This document shows positions 33,765-41,377 of a stretch of DNA of 43,783 bases, piece after piece. Made by a program: the position numbers and the translations under genes. The notes under the pieces were generated by a model that made no database searches, was not told the DNA's origin, and was given only the letters and a program-made list of their open reading frames with translations. Source of the DNA: Thermodesulfobacteriota bacterium. GTDB taxonomy: Bacteria > Desulfobacterota > WTBG01 > CAIYCZ01 > CAIRTM01. Location: NCBI GenBank assembly GCA_026415325.1, contig JAOAHH010000098.1, positions 1 through 43,783 of the forward strand. The letters run 5' to 3'. How positions within the stretch are numbered: the stretch's first letter is position 1; each line of letters opens with the position of its first letter.

Positions 33765-35339
33765 TTATGCAGCGCTGAGTTCGCGCCGCAGGATATCCTT
33801 GCGTACCGTGCCGTCCGCATTCCGGGGCAAACTGTTTCTAAACAGAATGCGGCTCGGCACCTTGAACTTAGCAAGCCGCTCGCTGCACCATGCGATCAGT
33901 TGCTCGGCAGTGCACTCCTCCCCTTCATGCAGCACCACAAACGCAGCAACGGCTTCGTCGCGCACCGGGTCGGGCATGCTCACGACCGCAGCCTCTTTGA
34001 CAAAGGGGTGCTGCGCAAGAACCTGCTCGACTTCGGGCGATGCCACATTCTCGCCTGCTCGCTTGATCACATCTTTAATGCGGCCGCGAAAATAAAAGTA
34101 TCCCTCCTCGTCCATAACGCCGAGATCGCCGGTATGCAGCCACCCATCGCGCATGACTGCTTGGGTTGTATCGGGTTCCTTGTAATAGCCTTTCATAATC
34201 GTTCGGCCTGGAATGCCTTTAACGACGATCTCACCGGGGGTCCCCGGCGGCTGCTCATGACCCTGCTCGTCCACGATCTTGACTTCATTCCCAAGCCGCG
34301 GCAATCCCTGACAGTTACGCTTAAACTTCCCGTCAATCGGATTGATCGTGGTTGCGCCCAGTGTTTCGGTCATTCCCCACAGATCGCACAGCCGTACATG
34401 AAACCGTTGCTCAAAGCGCTCCCATTCCTCATCGCTGATCGGAATGGCAAAGGCAATCAGCCGCAGTTTGTTACACGAATCAAGTTCATGGGGCGGCTGG
34501 TTGAGCAGCATGCGCACGGTGGCGCCCACCAGACTTGAGGTTGTCACCTCATAGCGCCGCACCTGCTCCATATACCGCGAAGCGCTGAACTGTTCGGTAA
34601 TGATGAGCGTTGCGCCTGCCGTCAACACGGGCATACAGGAAATGAAAAGGCCGTTGACATGAAACAGCGGCAACACGATAAAATGCCGGTCTTCGGGGAC
34701 GACTTTCATGGCCTGCGCGCCAAAAATACCTGCAAAAAGAGCGTTGGCATGCGTCAGCAGGACTGCGCTGTTGCGGGCAAGGGTGTTGCCGGAAAAAATG
34801 ATAAGGGCGTCGTCTTCCGTGTGCAACGGAATTGACGGAAGCTGTGGGATGTCCGCACCGGGATCATGGAGCAGCGTCATATCAGGAAACAACTGTGCTG
34901 TGGGATACCATGAAACAGTGCGCACCAGAAACAGCTCGCGAAGTTTTGGGCATTTGGGCCGAACCTCGCGCACAAGCGTCGCATAATCAGGTTCGGTAAT
35001 GACGGCAACTGCATCCGAATAATTGATAAAATGTTCGAGTTCTGGTGCGGTTGAGAGGACATTGGTCGGCACCATCACGGCGCCGATTTTTGCAAGGCCA
35101 AACCATGAAAAGAGAAATTCAGGGCAGTTGCGAAGATGCACCACAACTTTATCGCCGTGCCGGATGCCCTTGCTAAAAAGCAGTCCTGCGTATCGGGTAG
35201 CATACTCATCAAGCTGACGGTAGGTGTACCGGATGACATGGCCATCCTTGTTTTCAAAAACAAGGCACTCTTTCTCCTGATAAGTGCGTGCCCTAAACTC
35301 AAGGAATGTCCTGAGTGTTTCGGTGCCGATACAGTCCAT
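33765..35339 (-). CDS. AMP-dependent acyl-CoA ligase-like protein, degenerate A3 motif
   Basis: The 524-residue protein is an ANL-superfamily adenylating enzyme, resembling CaiC or long/medium-chain acyl-CoA synthetases. Motifs A5 (LWGMTE), A8 (GWLHTGDLGVMDEEGYFYFRGRIKD) and A10 (PRNADGTVRK, catalytic Lys514) are good. The phosphate-binding A3 loop, normally TSGTTGxPKG, reads FSGNTLARNSAV at about 182-193: it is one residue shorter and lacks the Pro-Lys-Gly. This could reduce ATP use or mark a specialised branch. The gene has a consensus promoter and a GAGGGAT site, and is followed by the nitrilase gene. Substrate unknown. (The A8 block is quoted only to show it is intact.). Confidence 0.88.
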   Translation of the reverse strand: MDCIGTETLRTFLEFRARTYQEKECLVFENKDGHVIRYTYRQLDEYATRYAGLLFSKGIRHGDKVVVHLRNCPEFLFSWFGLAKIGAVMVPTNVLSTAPELEHFINYSDAVAVITEPDYATLVREVRPKCPKLRELFLVRTVSWYPTAQLFPDMTLLHDPGADIPQLPSIPLHTEDDALIIFSGNTLARNSAVLLTHANALFAGIFGAQAMKVVPEDRHFIVLPLFHVNGLFISCMPVLTAGATLIITEQFSASRYMEQVRRYEVTTSSLVGATVRMLLNQPPHELDSCNKLRLIAFAIPISDEEWERFEQRFHVRLCDLWGMTETLGATTINPIDGKFKRNCQGLPRLGNEVKIVDEQGHEQPPGTPGEIVVKGIPGRTIMKGYYKEPDTTQAVMRDGWLHTGDLGVMDEEGYFYFRGRIKDVIKRAGENVASPEVEQVLAQHPFVKEAAVVSMPDPVRDEAVAAFVVLHEGEECTAEQLIAWCSERLAKFKVPSRILFRNSLPRNADGTVRKDILRRELSAA

Positions 35340-35429
35340 GATCCCTCGAAATTTTTATACTTGCCGTGCTACCCTTATCACCAGCCGGAGCAGAAGACAA
35401 GGCAGGGGGCTCCGTGCCGCAGGGATTTC

Positions 35430-35457
35430 ATTGTATAAGAAACATCTTCAGTGTCAA
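35430..35457 (-). promoter_or_regulatory. Near-consensus promoter of the ligase-nitrilase unit
   Basis: On the minus strand TTGACA (35452-35457) and TACAAT (35430-35435) are separated by 16 bases. It lies about 90 bases upstream of the ligase start, in the 155-base gap after cvpA. Confidence 0.75.
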
Positions 35458-35494
35458 GGTGTTTTCAGCTCCCAATTGCCTGTACCGCTCCATG

Positions 35495-36025
35495 TCACCG
35501 ATGAGCAGGAGGCTGCGGGGGTTGGGTGAGGATCGCTATCTTGTCCCGGATCACACCGTCAAGCGGCTGGGGGCAGTAGGGCAGCGCTTTTTTGATGGCA
35601 GGAAGGCAGTACCAGGAAAGCCGTGAATTGCGGATGATATCGGTGCTGTTCGGCAACAGCAGCGCACAGCCGAGGATGAGGCACACAAACAAATACCCCT
35701 TAACAACACCAACCGCACAACCGGCGCAGCGGTCGAGAAACCCAAGCTGCAGCGCCTGCATAAGCCACGCCACAAACCATCCGGCAATAAGCACCCCGAG
35801 ATACACGGCAAGAAACACCAGCGCTCCGGCAGCAATGGTCTGCGCCCAGGGGGAGGCGATCCGCTGTTGGACAAGCGGGAGGGCGATGCTGTAGTTATTG
35901 AAGGAAATGATACAACCGAGCAGCAGCGCAAGCAGTGACGCGACTTCTCGGACCGCACCGCGCAAAAAACTTTTTACGGCAAAAAAAAGAACCAGCGCAA
36001 GAATAATCCAGTCGAATACGGTCAC
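35495..36025 (-). CDS. cvpA: CvpA family membrane protein
   Basis: The 176-residue protein opens with FDWIILALVLFFAVKSFLRG, the typical CvpA start, and shows four hydrophobic helices (about 5-25, 30-50, 63-90, 105-125). CvpA is needed for colicin V production in E. coli and otherwise for envelope fitness, with no known biochemical activity. The start is a GTG at 36025 with a GGAG site. It follows the small CxxC protein by 27 bases as the last gene of the kor operon run. The end is basic and proline-rich. Confidence 0.9.
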   Translation of the reverse strand: MTVFDWIILALVLFFAVKSFLRGAVREVASLLALLLGCIISFNNYSIALPLVQQRIASPWAQTIAAGALVFLAVYLGVLIAGWFVAWLMQALQLGFLDRCAGCAVGVVKGYLFVCLILGCALLLPNSTDIIRNSRLSWYCLPAIKKALPYCPQPLDGVIRDKIAILTQPPQPPAHR

Positions 36026-36052
36026 TGCCCGCTCTCCTGCAGGCCGGCATGC

Positions 36053-36364
36053 TTAATGGAATAAACGGTCGGCCGTGCGCTGGAGCCGCAGTTGCTGTGC
36101 ACTGCGGTTAAAAGGATCTTGCATGAAACGATGTCTGCATTTGGGACAGAGCGTAAACGTAAGCTCTTGATACTCATCGTCCTGGATGTCGCATGCATCG
36201 GCGACATCGTCACCCTTAATAAACAGATGCAAATCGGCAAGCATGTCCGCGCTGTCGGTCATCATGAGATCCTCCCCCTCTACCATGATCTGCACATGAA
36301 CCGTGTAGCGAAGGGTGCCTTCGGGAAGAAAGTCACCGCAACAGTCGCAGAAAATATCTGCCAT
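36053..36364 (-). CDS. Small CxxC/CxxC protein, zinc-ribbon-like
   Basis: The 103-residue protein has CDCC near the N-terminus (residues 6-9) and CPKC at about 73-76; together they could form one zinc site across a strongly acidic middle region (EGEDLMMTDSADMLADL). The rest has no family I recognise. A strong AAAAGGAG site precedes the ATG. It lies 19 bases after the ACT-domain gene and before cvpA, so it belongs to the kor operon run. Confidence 0.7.
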   Translation of the reverse strand: MADIFCDCCGDFLPEGTLRYTVHVQIMVEGEDLMMTDSADMLADLHLFIKGDDVADACDIQDDEYQELTFTLCPKCRHRFMQDPFNRSAQQLRLQRTADRLFH

Positions 36365-36383
36365 GTTCTGCTCCTTTTGGCTG

Positions 36384-36809
36384 TTAAAGATTATAGATTT
36401 CCTTGCCTAAAATATGCACCCAATTCCGTTTGAGCACCTTTTCGGCCTCTTTGATCTTGTCAACGCCCAAAATAACAATGGCCTGATCGCTGATCCGGCC
36501 AAGATATGGATACAGATAGAGCACATTGATATGCGCATCTTTGAGCGGTTTGACCACAGCGGTCAGTCCTCCGGGATGGTCGGGCGTTTCCACAGCCAGC
36601 ACATCCGTTTCATACACCGTATAGCCGTGCGTTTTGAGGATATTGAGTGCCTTGGGCGTATCGTCCACCACAAACCTGACCGTGCTGACCTCCGAGGTGT
36701 CGGCAACCGATATGGCGCGGATATTGATGCCTTCCTTGCCGAGAATCTCGCTCATTTCGGCAAGGGTTCCGGGAATATTTTTTAACACAACCGAAATCTG
36801 CTTAATCAT
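36384..36809 (-). CDS. Tandem ACT-domain protein
   Basis: The 141-residue protein consists of two ACT domains (about 1-65, beginning KQISVVLKNIPGTLAEMSEIL, and about 70-135, beginning DHPGGLTAVVKPLKDAHINV) and nothing else. ACT domains bind amino acids and regulate metabolic enzymes. Its ATG overlaps the korC stop by 4 bases, so it is coupled to the oxidoreductase. Genes of this type are often found beside 2-oxoacid:ferredoxin oxidoreductases, so a ligand-sensing role for that enzyme is likely but inferred. The second block is quoted in abbreviated form. Confidence 0.9.
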   Translation of the reverse strand: MIKQISVVLKNIPGTLAEMSEILGKEGINIRAISVADTSEVSTVRFVVDDTPKALNILKTHGYTVYETDVLAVETPDHPGGLTAVVKPLKDAHINVLYLYPYLGRISDQAIVILGVDKIKEAEKVLKRNWVHILGKEIYNL

Positions 36810-37354
36810 CGTCGTATGTCCTTTGCATAATCATAGCCCCGCTGCAGCGCCTCACGGTTGAGCTTCAGCAGGGGGGCTTTCCCTGTGCCTAAAATGTCGG
36901 GCAGATGTTTAATCATCCGGTCGAATACTATCAGATTACTGATCCGAATGAAAGCCCCAAGCATAACCATATTGGCAACTTTCAGATTCCCGAGTTCGGC
37001 GGCAAGATCGGTGATGGGAATGCCCACCGTCTCAATGTCGCCCCGGATTGATTCCGCACTTACCAGCGATGCATTATACAGCAGCATGCCGCCTGATGGC
37101 AAAAGGCTTTGGAACCGAAAAAACGAGGGCTGGTTCAAGGCAACGACAAATTCAGGCTCCGAGGCAATCGGTGATGCGATTTCCTCATCCGATATGGTGA
37201 CCGTGCAGTTTGCCGTGCCGCCCCGCACCTCTGCGCCGTATGAGGGCAGGTAGGTAACAAACTTGTTCTCGAGCATGGCTGCACGCGCGAGTGTCTGCCC
37301 AACGGAAAGCACCCCTTGCCCGCCAAACCCTGAAAAAATCGTTTTGATCAGCAT
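36806..37354 (-). CDS. korC: 2-oxoacid:ferredoxin oxidoreductase gamma subunit
   Basis: The 182-residue gamma subunit has the family opening [18 protein letters not shown] and the conserved [15 protein letters not shown] region, and ends in a helix-rich tail. It completes the alpha-beta-gamma-delta 2-oxoacid oxidoreductase that decarboxylates a 2-oxoacid to its acyl-CoA and reduces ferredoxin, reversibly in some organisms. It overlaps korB by 7 bases and the ACT gene by 4. Confidence 0.94.
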   Translation of the reverse strand: MLIKTIFSGFGGQGVLSVGQTLARAAMLENKFVTYLPSYGAEVRGGTANCTVTISDEEIASPIASEPEFVVALNQPSFFRFQSLLPSGGMLLYNASLVSAESIRGDIETVGIPITDLAAELGNLKVANMVMLGAFIRISNLIVFDRMIKHLPDILGTGKAPLLKLNREALQRGYDYAKDIRR

Positions 37355-38088
37355 GGCAGATCCTTAATGACACCCAGCGGAAATACGGTCATCATCTCCT
37401 CGTCGATCCAGCGGCACGCAGCAACCGGATCCATCTTCCAGTTTGTCGGGCAGGGTGAGAGAATCTCAACCAAGGTAAAGCCTGCCTTGCGGAGCTGATA
37501 GGTAAATGCCTTTGCAATGGCGCTTTTTGCTTTTTTCACGTTTGCCGGCGAATTAACCGCAACGCGCTCAAGATACGCGCTGCTACCGAGCCCAGCGAGC
37601 AGTTCGCACACCTTGATCGGCGGCCCTTCTGTTTTTACGTTTCTCCCAAACGGCGATGTTGTAGTTTTCTGCCCGAGAAGCGTTGTCGGCGCCATCTGGC
37701 CACCGGTCATGCCGTACACCGCATTGTTGACAAAAATCACCGTAATCTGCTCGCCGCGATTTGCTGCGTGCAGCGCCTCGGCAGTGCCGATGGCGGCAAG
37801 ATCACCGTCGCCCTGATAGGAAAACACGAGGTTTGCAGGCCGAACGCGTTTAATGCCGGTTGCCACTGCCGTTGCCCTGCCGTGCGGCGCTTCAACCATG
37901 TCGATATCAAGATAATTATAGGCAAGCACCGCGCATCCTGCCGGCGGCACACAGATCGCCTTCTCACGCAGCTTCATCTCATCGAGCACCTCGGCAATCA
38001 GGCGGTGAATAATACTGTGGCCGCATCCCGGGCAGTAGTGCATGGGCACGGGTCGTAGGGTCTGTGGCCGTACATAGATTCGTTTCAT
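37348..38088 (-). CDS. korB: 2-oxoacid:ferredoxin oxidoreductase beta subunit
   Basis: This 246-residue subunit binds thiamine diphosphate. The signs are the CPGCGHS block near residue 20, CVPPAGC, the [17 protein letters not shown] motif and the [17 protein letters not shown] stretch that ligates Mg-ThDP. Its length is that of a free-standing beta subunit. The start overlaps the korA stop by 4 bases. The substrate could be 2-oxoglutarate or a branched-chain 2-oxoacid; sequence alone does not settle this. Confidence 0.95.
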   Translation of the reverse strand: MKRIYVRPQTLRPVPMHYCPGCGHSIIHRLIAEVLDEMKLREKAICVPPAGCAVLAYNYLDIDMVEAPHGRATAVATGIKRVRPANLVFSYQGDGDLAAIGTAEALHAANRGEQITVIFVNNAVYGMTGGQMAPTTLLGQKTTTSPFGRNVKTEGPPIKVCELLAGLGSSAYLERVAVNSPANVKKAKSAIAKAFTYQLRKAGFTLVEILSPCPTNWKMDPVAACRWIDEEMMTVFPLGVIKDLPC

Positions 38089-39167
38089 CGTTTTCGTGTC
38101 CGTTTCATCTGATAATAGCGGCGCGCAATACTGCGGGCAAGTTCCGCAGGGGTCGGGACAATGCCGCCGGGTCTTCCGTAAAAATGGACCCGTCCTTTGC
38201 CTTCAAGGCTTAAGAGCACATCGTCAACCATCTGGCCGGCACTCATTTCAAACACGAAATAATCTGATGCCGTGCTCAGCGATTCTTTAATTGCCTTAGT
38301 CGGAAACGGCCACAGGGTAATCGGCCGCAGGAGGCCGATTTTCATGTTCGGGTCATCCTTGCGCAGCCGCTTGATGGCGCCTTTTGCAATGCGCGCGGCC
38401 GTTCCGTACGCGATCACGATCAGTTCGGCATCATCGGTCAAATAACTTTCCCAGCGGGTCTCCCGCTGCTGGATAAGCTGGTATTTCCGAAACAGTTTCC
38501 AGTTATGCTCCTCCATCTCCCGGGTGTCAAGAATGAGAGACTTAATCACGCGGGGCTGTCTGCCTTGTGCGCCGGATACGATATAGTCTTTCTCCGGCAA
38601 CGGTTCTTGGCGCGGCTTGGGAATTATTACTGGTTCCATCAGTTGCCCGAGCATGCCGTCGCCCAGAATCATGACCGGTATGCGATACGTATCGGCAAGG
38701 TCAAATGCACGGAAGGTCAGGTCAGCGATTTCCTGAACTGAACCCGGCGCAAGCACGATGATGCGGTAATCGCCGTGCCCGCCGCCGCGGGTTGCCTGAA
38801 AATAATCTGCCTGGGAGGGCGCAATGTTGCCGAGCCCGGGACCGCCGCGCATGATGTTTGCAATGACCGCAGGCAGCTCCATGCCTGCCATGAACGAAAT
38901 GCCTTCCTGTTTCAAACTGATGCCCGGACTGCTTGACGAGGTGAGGGCACGGGCACCTGCAGCGCTTGCGCCGAGCACCATGTTGATTGCGGCAAGTTCG
39001 CTTTCTGCCTGTATGAACACGCCCCCGGGTATTTCGGTAAGCCGCTGTGCCATGTATTCAGGGAGCTCGTTTTGCGGCGTGATCGGATAGCCGAAATAAC
39101 AGGTGCATCCTGCCTGTATGGCTGCTTCCGCAAGGGCATGGGTTCCATACATGAGTTGCTTATTCAC
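38085..39167 (-). CDS. korA: 2-oxoacid:ferredoxin oxidoreductase alpha subunit
   Basis: The 360-residue alpha subunit (KorA/VorB type) has the opening [28 protein letters not shown], the [22 protein letters not shown] block, the [25 protein letters not shown] region and a late PITLWPFP segment. It forms the CoA/2-oxoacid-binding part of the enzyme. The start is a GTG at 39167, with a GAGGTG site, overlapping the korD stop by 8 bases; an ATG five codons later is possible. VorB-like (3-methyl-2-oxobutanoate) and KorA-like (2-oxoglutarate) calls are both reasonable. Blocks are quoted partly. Confidence 0.94.
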   Translation of the reverse strand: MNKQLMYGTHALAEAAIQAGCTCYFGYPITPQNELPEYMAQRLTEIPGGVFIQAESELAAINMVLGASAAGARALTSSSSPGISLKQEGISFMAGMELPAVIANIMRGGPGLGNIAPSQADYFQATRGGGHGDYRIIVLAPGSVQEIADLTFRAFDLADTYRIPVMILGDGMLGQLMEPVIIPKPRQEPLPEKDYIVSGAQGRQPRVIKSLILDTREMEEHNWKLFRKYQLIQQRETRWESYLTDDAELIVIAYGTAARIAKGAIKRLRKDDPNMKIGLLRPITLWPFPTKAIKESLSTASDYFVFEMSAGQMVDDVLLSLEGKGRVHFYGRPGGIVPTPAELARSIARRYYQMKRTRKR

Positions 39168-39369
39168 GGGACACCTCGATCGCTGCCTCAGGGCACATCA
39201 GCGCACAGACCGCGCAACCGGTGCAACCTTTCTTTGCATCGGGTTCGGCATACACGTATCCTTTTGCGTTGATCTTCCGCGACAGCACAACGGCTGAGCG
39301 CGGGCAAAAGTGTACACACAGCCCGCATCCTTTACAAAGCTCTCCGTCTATAACGATTCTGCCTTTCAT
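39160..39369 (-). CDS. korD: Ferredoxin-type delta subunit (2x[4Fe-4S])
   Basis: The 69-residue protein holds two CxxCxxCxxxCP cluster motifs (CKGCGLCVHFCP and CTGCAVCALMCP), the electron-transfer subunit of the oxidoreductase. It is the first gene of the operon, with a GGATAC site and a near-consensus promoter 30-60 bases upstream. Confidence 0.95.
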   Translation of the reverse strand: MKGRIVIDGELCKGCGLCVHFCPRSAVVLSRKINAKGYVYAEPDAKKGCTGCAVCALMCPEAAIEVSRE

Positions 39370-39398
39370 GCGTATCCAAACAGAATAAAAATGTGCGC

Positions 39399-39427
39399 AT
39401 TGTAGCGATTTTGCCGGAAGGTGTCAA
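39399..39427 (-). promoter_or_regulatory. Near-consensus sigma70 promoter of the kor operon
   Basis: On the minus strand TTGACA (39422-39427) and TACAAT (39399-39404) are separated by exactly 17 bases, about 30 bases upstream of korD. It is the best promoter in the window. Confidence 0.8.
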
Positions 39428-39590
39428 ACGTTTTACCATCCTTTCATGCCAAACGCAAGCGCACAACATCGCGTGGCTTTTGCTGCAAGGTGCCCGTGCC
39501 GTGGGCACTGTTGTTGAAGAAGTACGGGTGGTGGAGTGCGCAGCTTTGGTTGCGATGAGAAAAATCATGCAAAGAAGAACATAAGGCTCC

Positions 39591-39931
39591 TCAGTCGGTC
39601 CGCCCTCTCAGCATCTCAGCGCCGTATCTATTGAGTTCGGCGATATAGTGCTCCTGCGAGATATGCTGTTCAAGGAATTTCATGGTAATGGCATTGACCT
39701 GCTTTAACTTCTCTACCTCCTCCCCTTCAAACTCAATACCGCACCCGCAGATTTCGCAGCTCAGGTAATAGGTTGTATCGTACGGAATCACGGGAATGAA
39801 AAACAAGGTGAACCAACGCCTAATCCGATGCAGATGAAAAAAACATCGTTATTGCAGCGCGGGCAGCGAGCCGGAACGGTAGGACCAAAATGTGTTTCTG
39901 TGGGGTAATTCCATCCGAAGATAATGAACAT
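39591..39931 (-). pseudogene. Frameshifted zinc-ribbon protein gene
   Basis: The N-terminal part (ATG at 39931, GGAGGAGA site) reads MFIIFGWNYPTETHFG and PARCPRCNNDVFF and then leaves frame. The C-terminal part in another frame reads WFTLFFIPVIPY, YYLSCEICGCGIEFEGEEVEKL and so on to 39591. Adding one base in the 7-base A run at 39837-39843 (T run on the coding strand) joins them into one roughly 113-residue protein of a common small zinc-ribbon membrane-associated family (CxxC at each end). Function of the family is unknown. Either a real inactivating indel or a sequence error. Confidence 0.8.
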
Positions 39932-40473
39932 GGCCGTCTCCTCCCTGTGAAAATTGTTATCCTTGCTATCTGCTTTCTGATTCATTAGACAAATCGGGAG
40001 GAGAAAAAGTTCTGTCTAAAAAGACAAGTACTGTGGTGCGAGGAAAACGACACACGTCGCAAGCATTTCCCACTTCCCTTTCTGTGGAGGAAGTTTTTTG
40101 CTTTTACGCAATAGCTCCCACTCCCCTTGTGGGAGAAGGTCAGGGTGAGGGGGTAAAGTGTTGCCTTCTCCCCTTGATGGGAGAGGGTCAGGGTGAGGGA
40201 AAAAGTGTTGCCTTCTCCCCCGGCGGGAGAAGGCAACGTTTTATCCCCACTCACTTTAAGCTTCTCCCACCAGGGGAGAGGGAAGTGCTGTTGTGCGTCA
40301 CGCAATCTTCTTCTGCATCGGGAGAGGAAATTGTTTGCGCCGTGCGCCATTTTCCACAATTATATATGTGCGTATATTTTATCTGACCTCTCTTTGAGGG
40401 ATATGCGCAGGATGCAAATATTGCAATGCCGCACCAGCTCTTTCCTGAAGAGCAAAGAAAGGTTGCTCATGTC
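39932..40473. other. Gene-free region with palindromic repeats
   Basis: No gene is supported in these 540 bases. The central part is the repeat cluster listed separately. The flanks (39932-40114 and 40286-40473) are low-complexity and moderately AT-rich. Open frames across it translate the repeat only (LTLTLSH-type peptides). Confidence 0.6.
40115..40285. repeat. Cluster of four palindromic repeat units
   Basis: Four hairpin-forming units lie in tandem: 40115-40151, 40164-40200, 40211-40233 and 40261-40285. Units 1 and 2 share the form CTCCCC...GGGAGA followed by GGTCAGGGTGAGGG. Unit 3 is a near-perfect palindrome, and unit 4 is a shorter variant. The 19 bases before units 2 and 3 are identical (40155-40173 and 40202-40220). 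This looks like a REP/MITE-like dispersed family common in bacterial intergenic DNA; a relative is at 41294-41331. Confidence 0.75.
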
Positions 40474-40856
40474 TTATTTAATCTTTTTTACAGAGTTAAA
40501 AATACGAATTGCGATATCAAGACACTGCCTGCAAACAGAGGCAGTCGGTTCAAAATGAGGGAGCGCCGAACCCAAAGGGTATTTTGAGGGTAGATAAATT
40601 GAGTCGATCAGATCAATTTCATCTTCGGTTATTTCTACTGCACAGCCGTTTTTTGAAGAGTCAAGACAAGTTCCTGAATGCTGTGCGTCTTTTTGAGGGG
40701 GAGATTTTTCCAAATCAGGAGAGCCTTAAGCGTTTTTTCAACGGCCTGTTGCGAGTTTTGAAGACAGGCATTAAAAAGATTTTCTTGAAGCAGTATTTCG
40801 GCTGCTTTTATATTTTCTTCTGCATATGCAAGCCAACCCCTTTTTTCATCGCTCAT
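40474..40856 (-). pseudogene. HEPN-domain protein, frameshifted
   Basis: The N-terminal half (ATG at 40856) is a typical short HEPN domain: GWLAYAEENIKAAEILL, NACLQNSQQAVEKTLKALL, LKKTHSIQELVLTL. The frame then stops, and the rest (NGCAVEITEDEIDLIDSIYL, PSKYPLG, CRQCLDIAIRIFN) continues in another frame to 40474. One extra base in the T6 run at 40649-40654 (A run on the coding strand) restores about 127 residues. HEPN proteins of this size are the toxin half of MNT/HEPN toxin-antitoxin pairs. The start overlaps the partner's stop by 11 bases. As sequenced, it would give a truncated HEPN domain lacking its last helix. Confidence 0.8.
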
Positions 40857-41146
40857 ACACGGTAATCCCTTTGTTGATTTCAGAAAGAAATGGGCTTGCG
40901 ACAGCATCTTTTTTCAATGGAATTATGTCGAGAGGAATTCTTCTGGCAATATGACGGGTTTTTTTACGGTATTTCAGGGCAAGCGGCAAATATGCCTCAT
41001 CGCTTTCCTGAAAAATAGCAATATCAATGTCATGGGGGTTTAATGAATGAACAAACGAGCCGAACAAGACATTTTTTTATTTCCGGCTCCGGGGCAAGAC
41101 TATCAATAATCTCCTGCTGAATTGCTTCTTTTTCTTGTTTGTTCAT
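40846..41146 (-). pseudogene. MNT-type nucleotidyltransferase, frameshifted
   Basis: The N-terminal part (from the ATG at 41146, MNKQEKEAIQQEIIDSL) runs out of frame after EPEIKK. The catalytic part continues in a second frame as VLFGSFVHSLNPHDIDIAIF, with the GS...DxD motif of minimal nucleotidyltransferases, and ends GITVYER at 40846. Removing one base from the T7 run at 41072-41078 (or adding two) joins them to about 99 residues. MNT proteins of this kind neutralise HEPN toxins by adding AMP to them. The catalytic motif itself is intact, so the break is only in the linker before it. An upstream ATG at 41233 is less likely. Confidence 0.8.
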
Positions 41147-41293
41147 AGTTTTTCTGTTTTTTTGGGGGTATGCACTTAAATTATAGAGGATATTTTTTAA
41201 TACCTCAAAACATTCTTTTTCCCTAGGCACCATGAGGTATCCATAATCTTTTTTAATTCTGCGACCGGCAGCGCAGCTTATATTTCATACGAC

Positions 41294-41331
41294 CCCCTCA
41301 CCCTAGTTCTCTGCCACGGCTGGGAGAGGGG
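41294..41331. repeat. Single palindromic repeat, opposite orientation
   Basis: CCCTCACCCT, then CTGGGAGAGGGG: a degenerate relative of the cluster at 40115-40285, inverted relative to units 1 and 2. It lies after the end of cobN. A small GGACAC/GTGTCC palindrome follows at 41330-41346. Confidence 0.6.
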
Positions 41332-41377
41332 ACACTGTCAGTGTCCTGTACCGTCTCTCATGCAACGCGCTTTTGCG

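Noticed and set aside
39393-39584. Plus-strand 63-codon frame with protein-like composition, divergent from korD
   Set aside because: No ribosome-binding site, GTG start, and its beginning coincides with the near-consensus kor promoter on the other strand.
39985-40359. Minus-strand 124-codon frame
   Set aside because: It is a translation of the palindromic repeat cluster (LTLTLSH-type peptides) with no ribosome-binding site.
41330-41346. GGACACTG/CAGTGTCC palindrome as a terminator
   Set aside because: The usable stem is only six pairs and no T tract follows on either strand.
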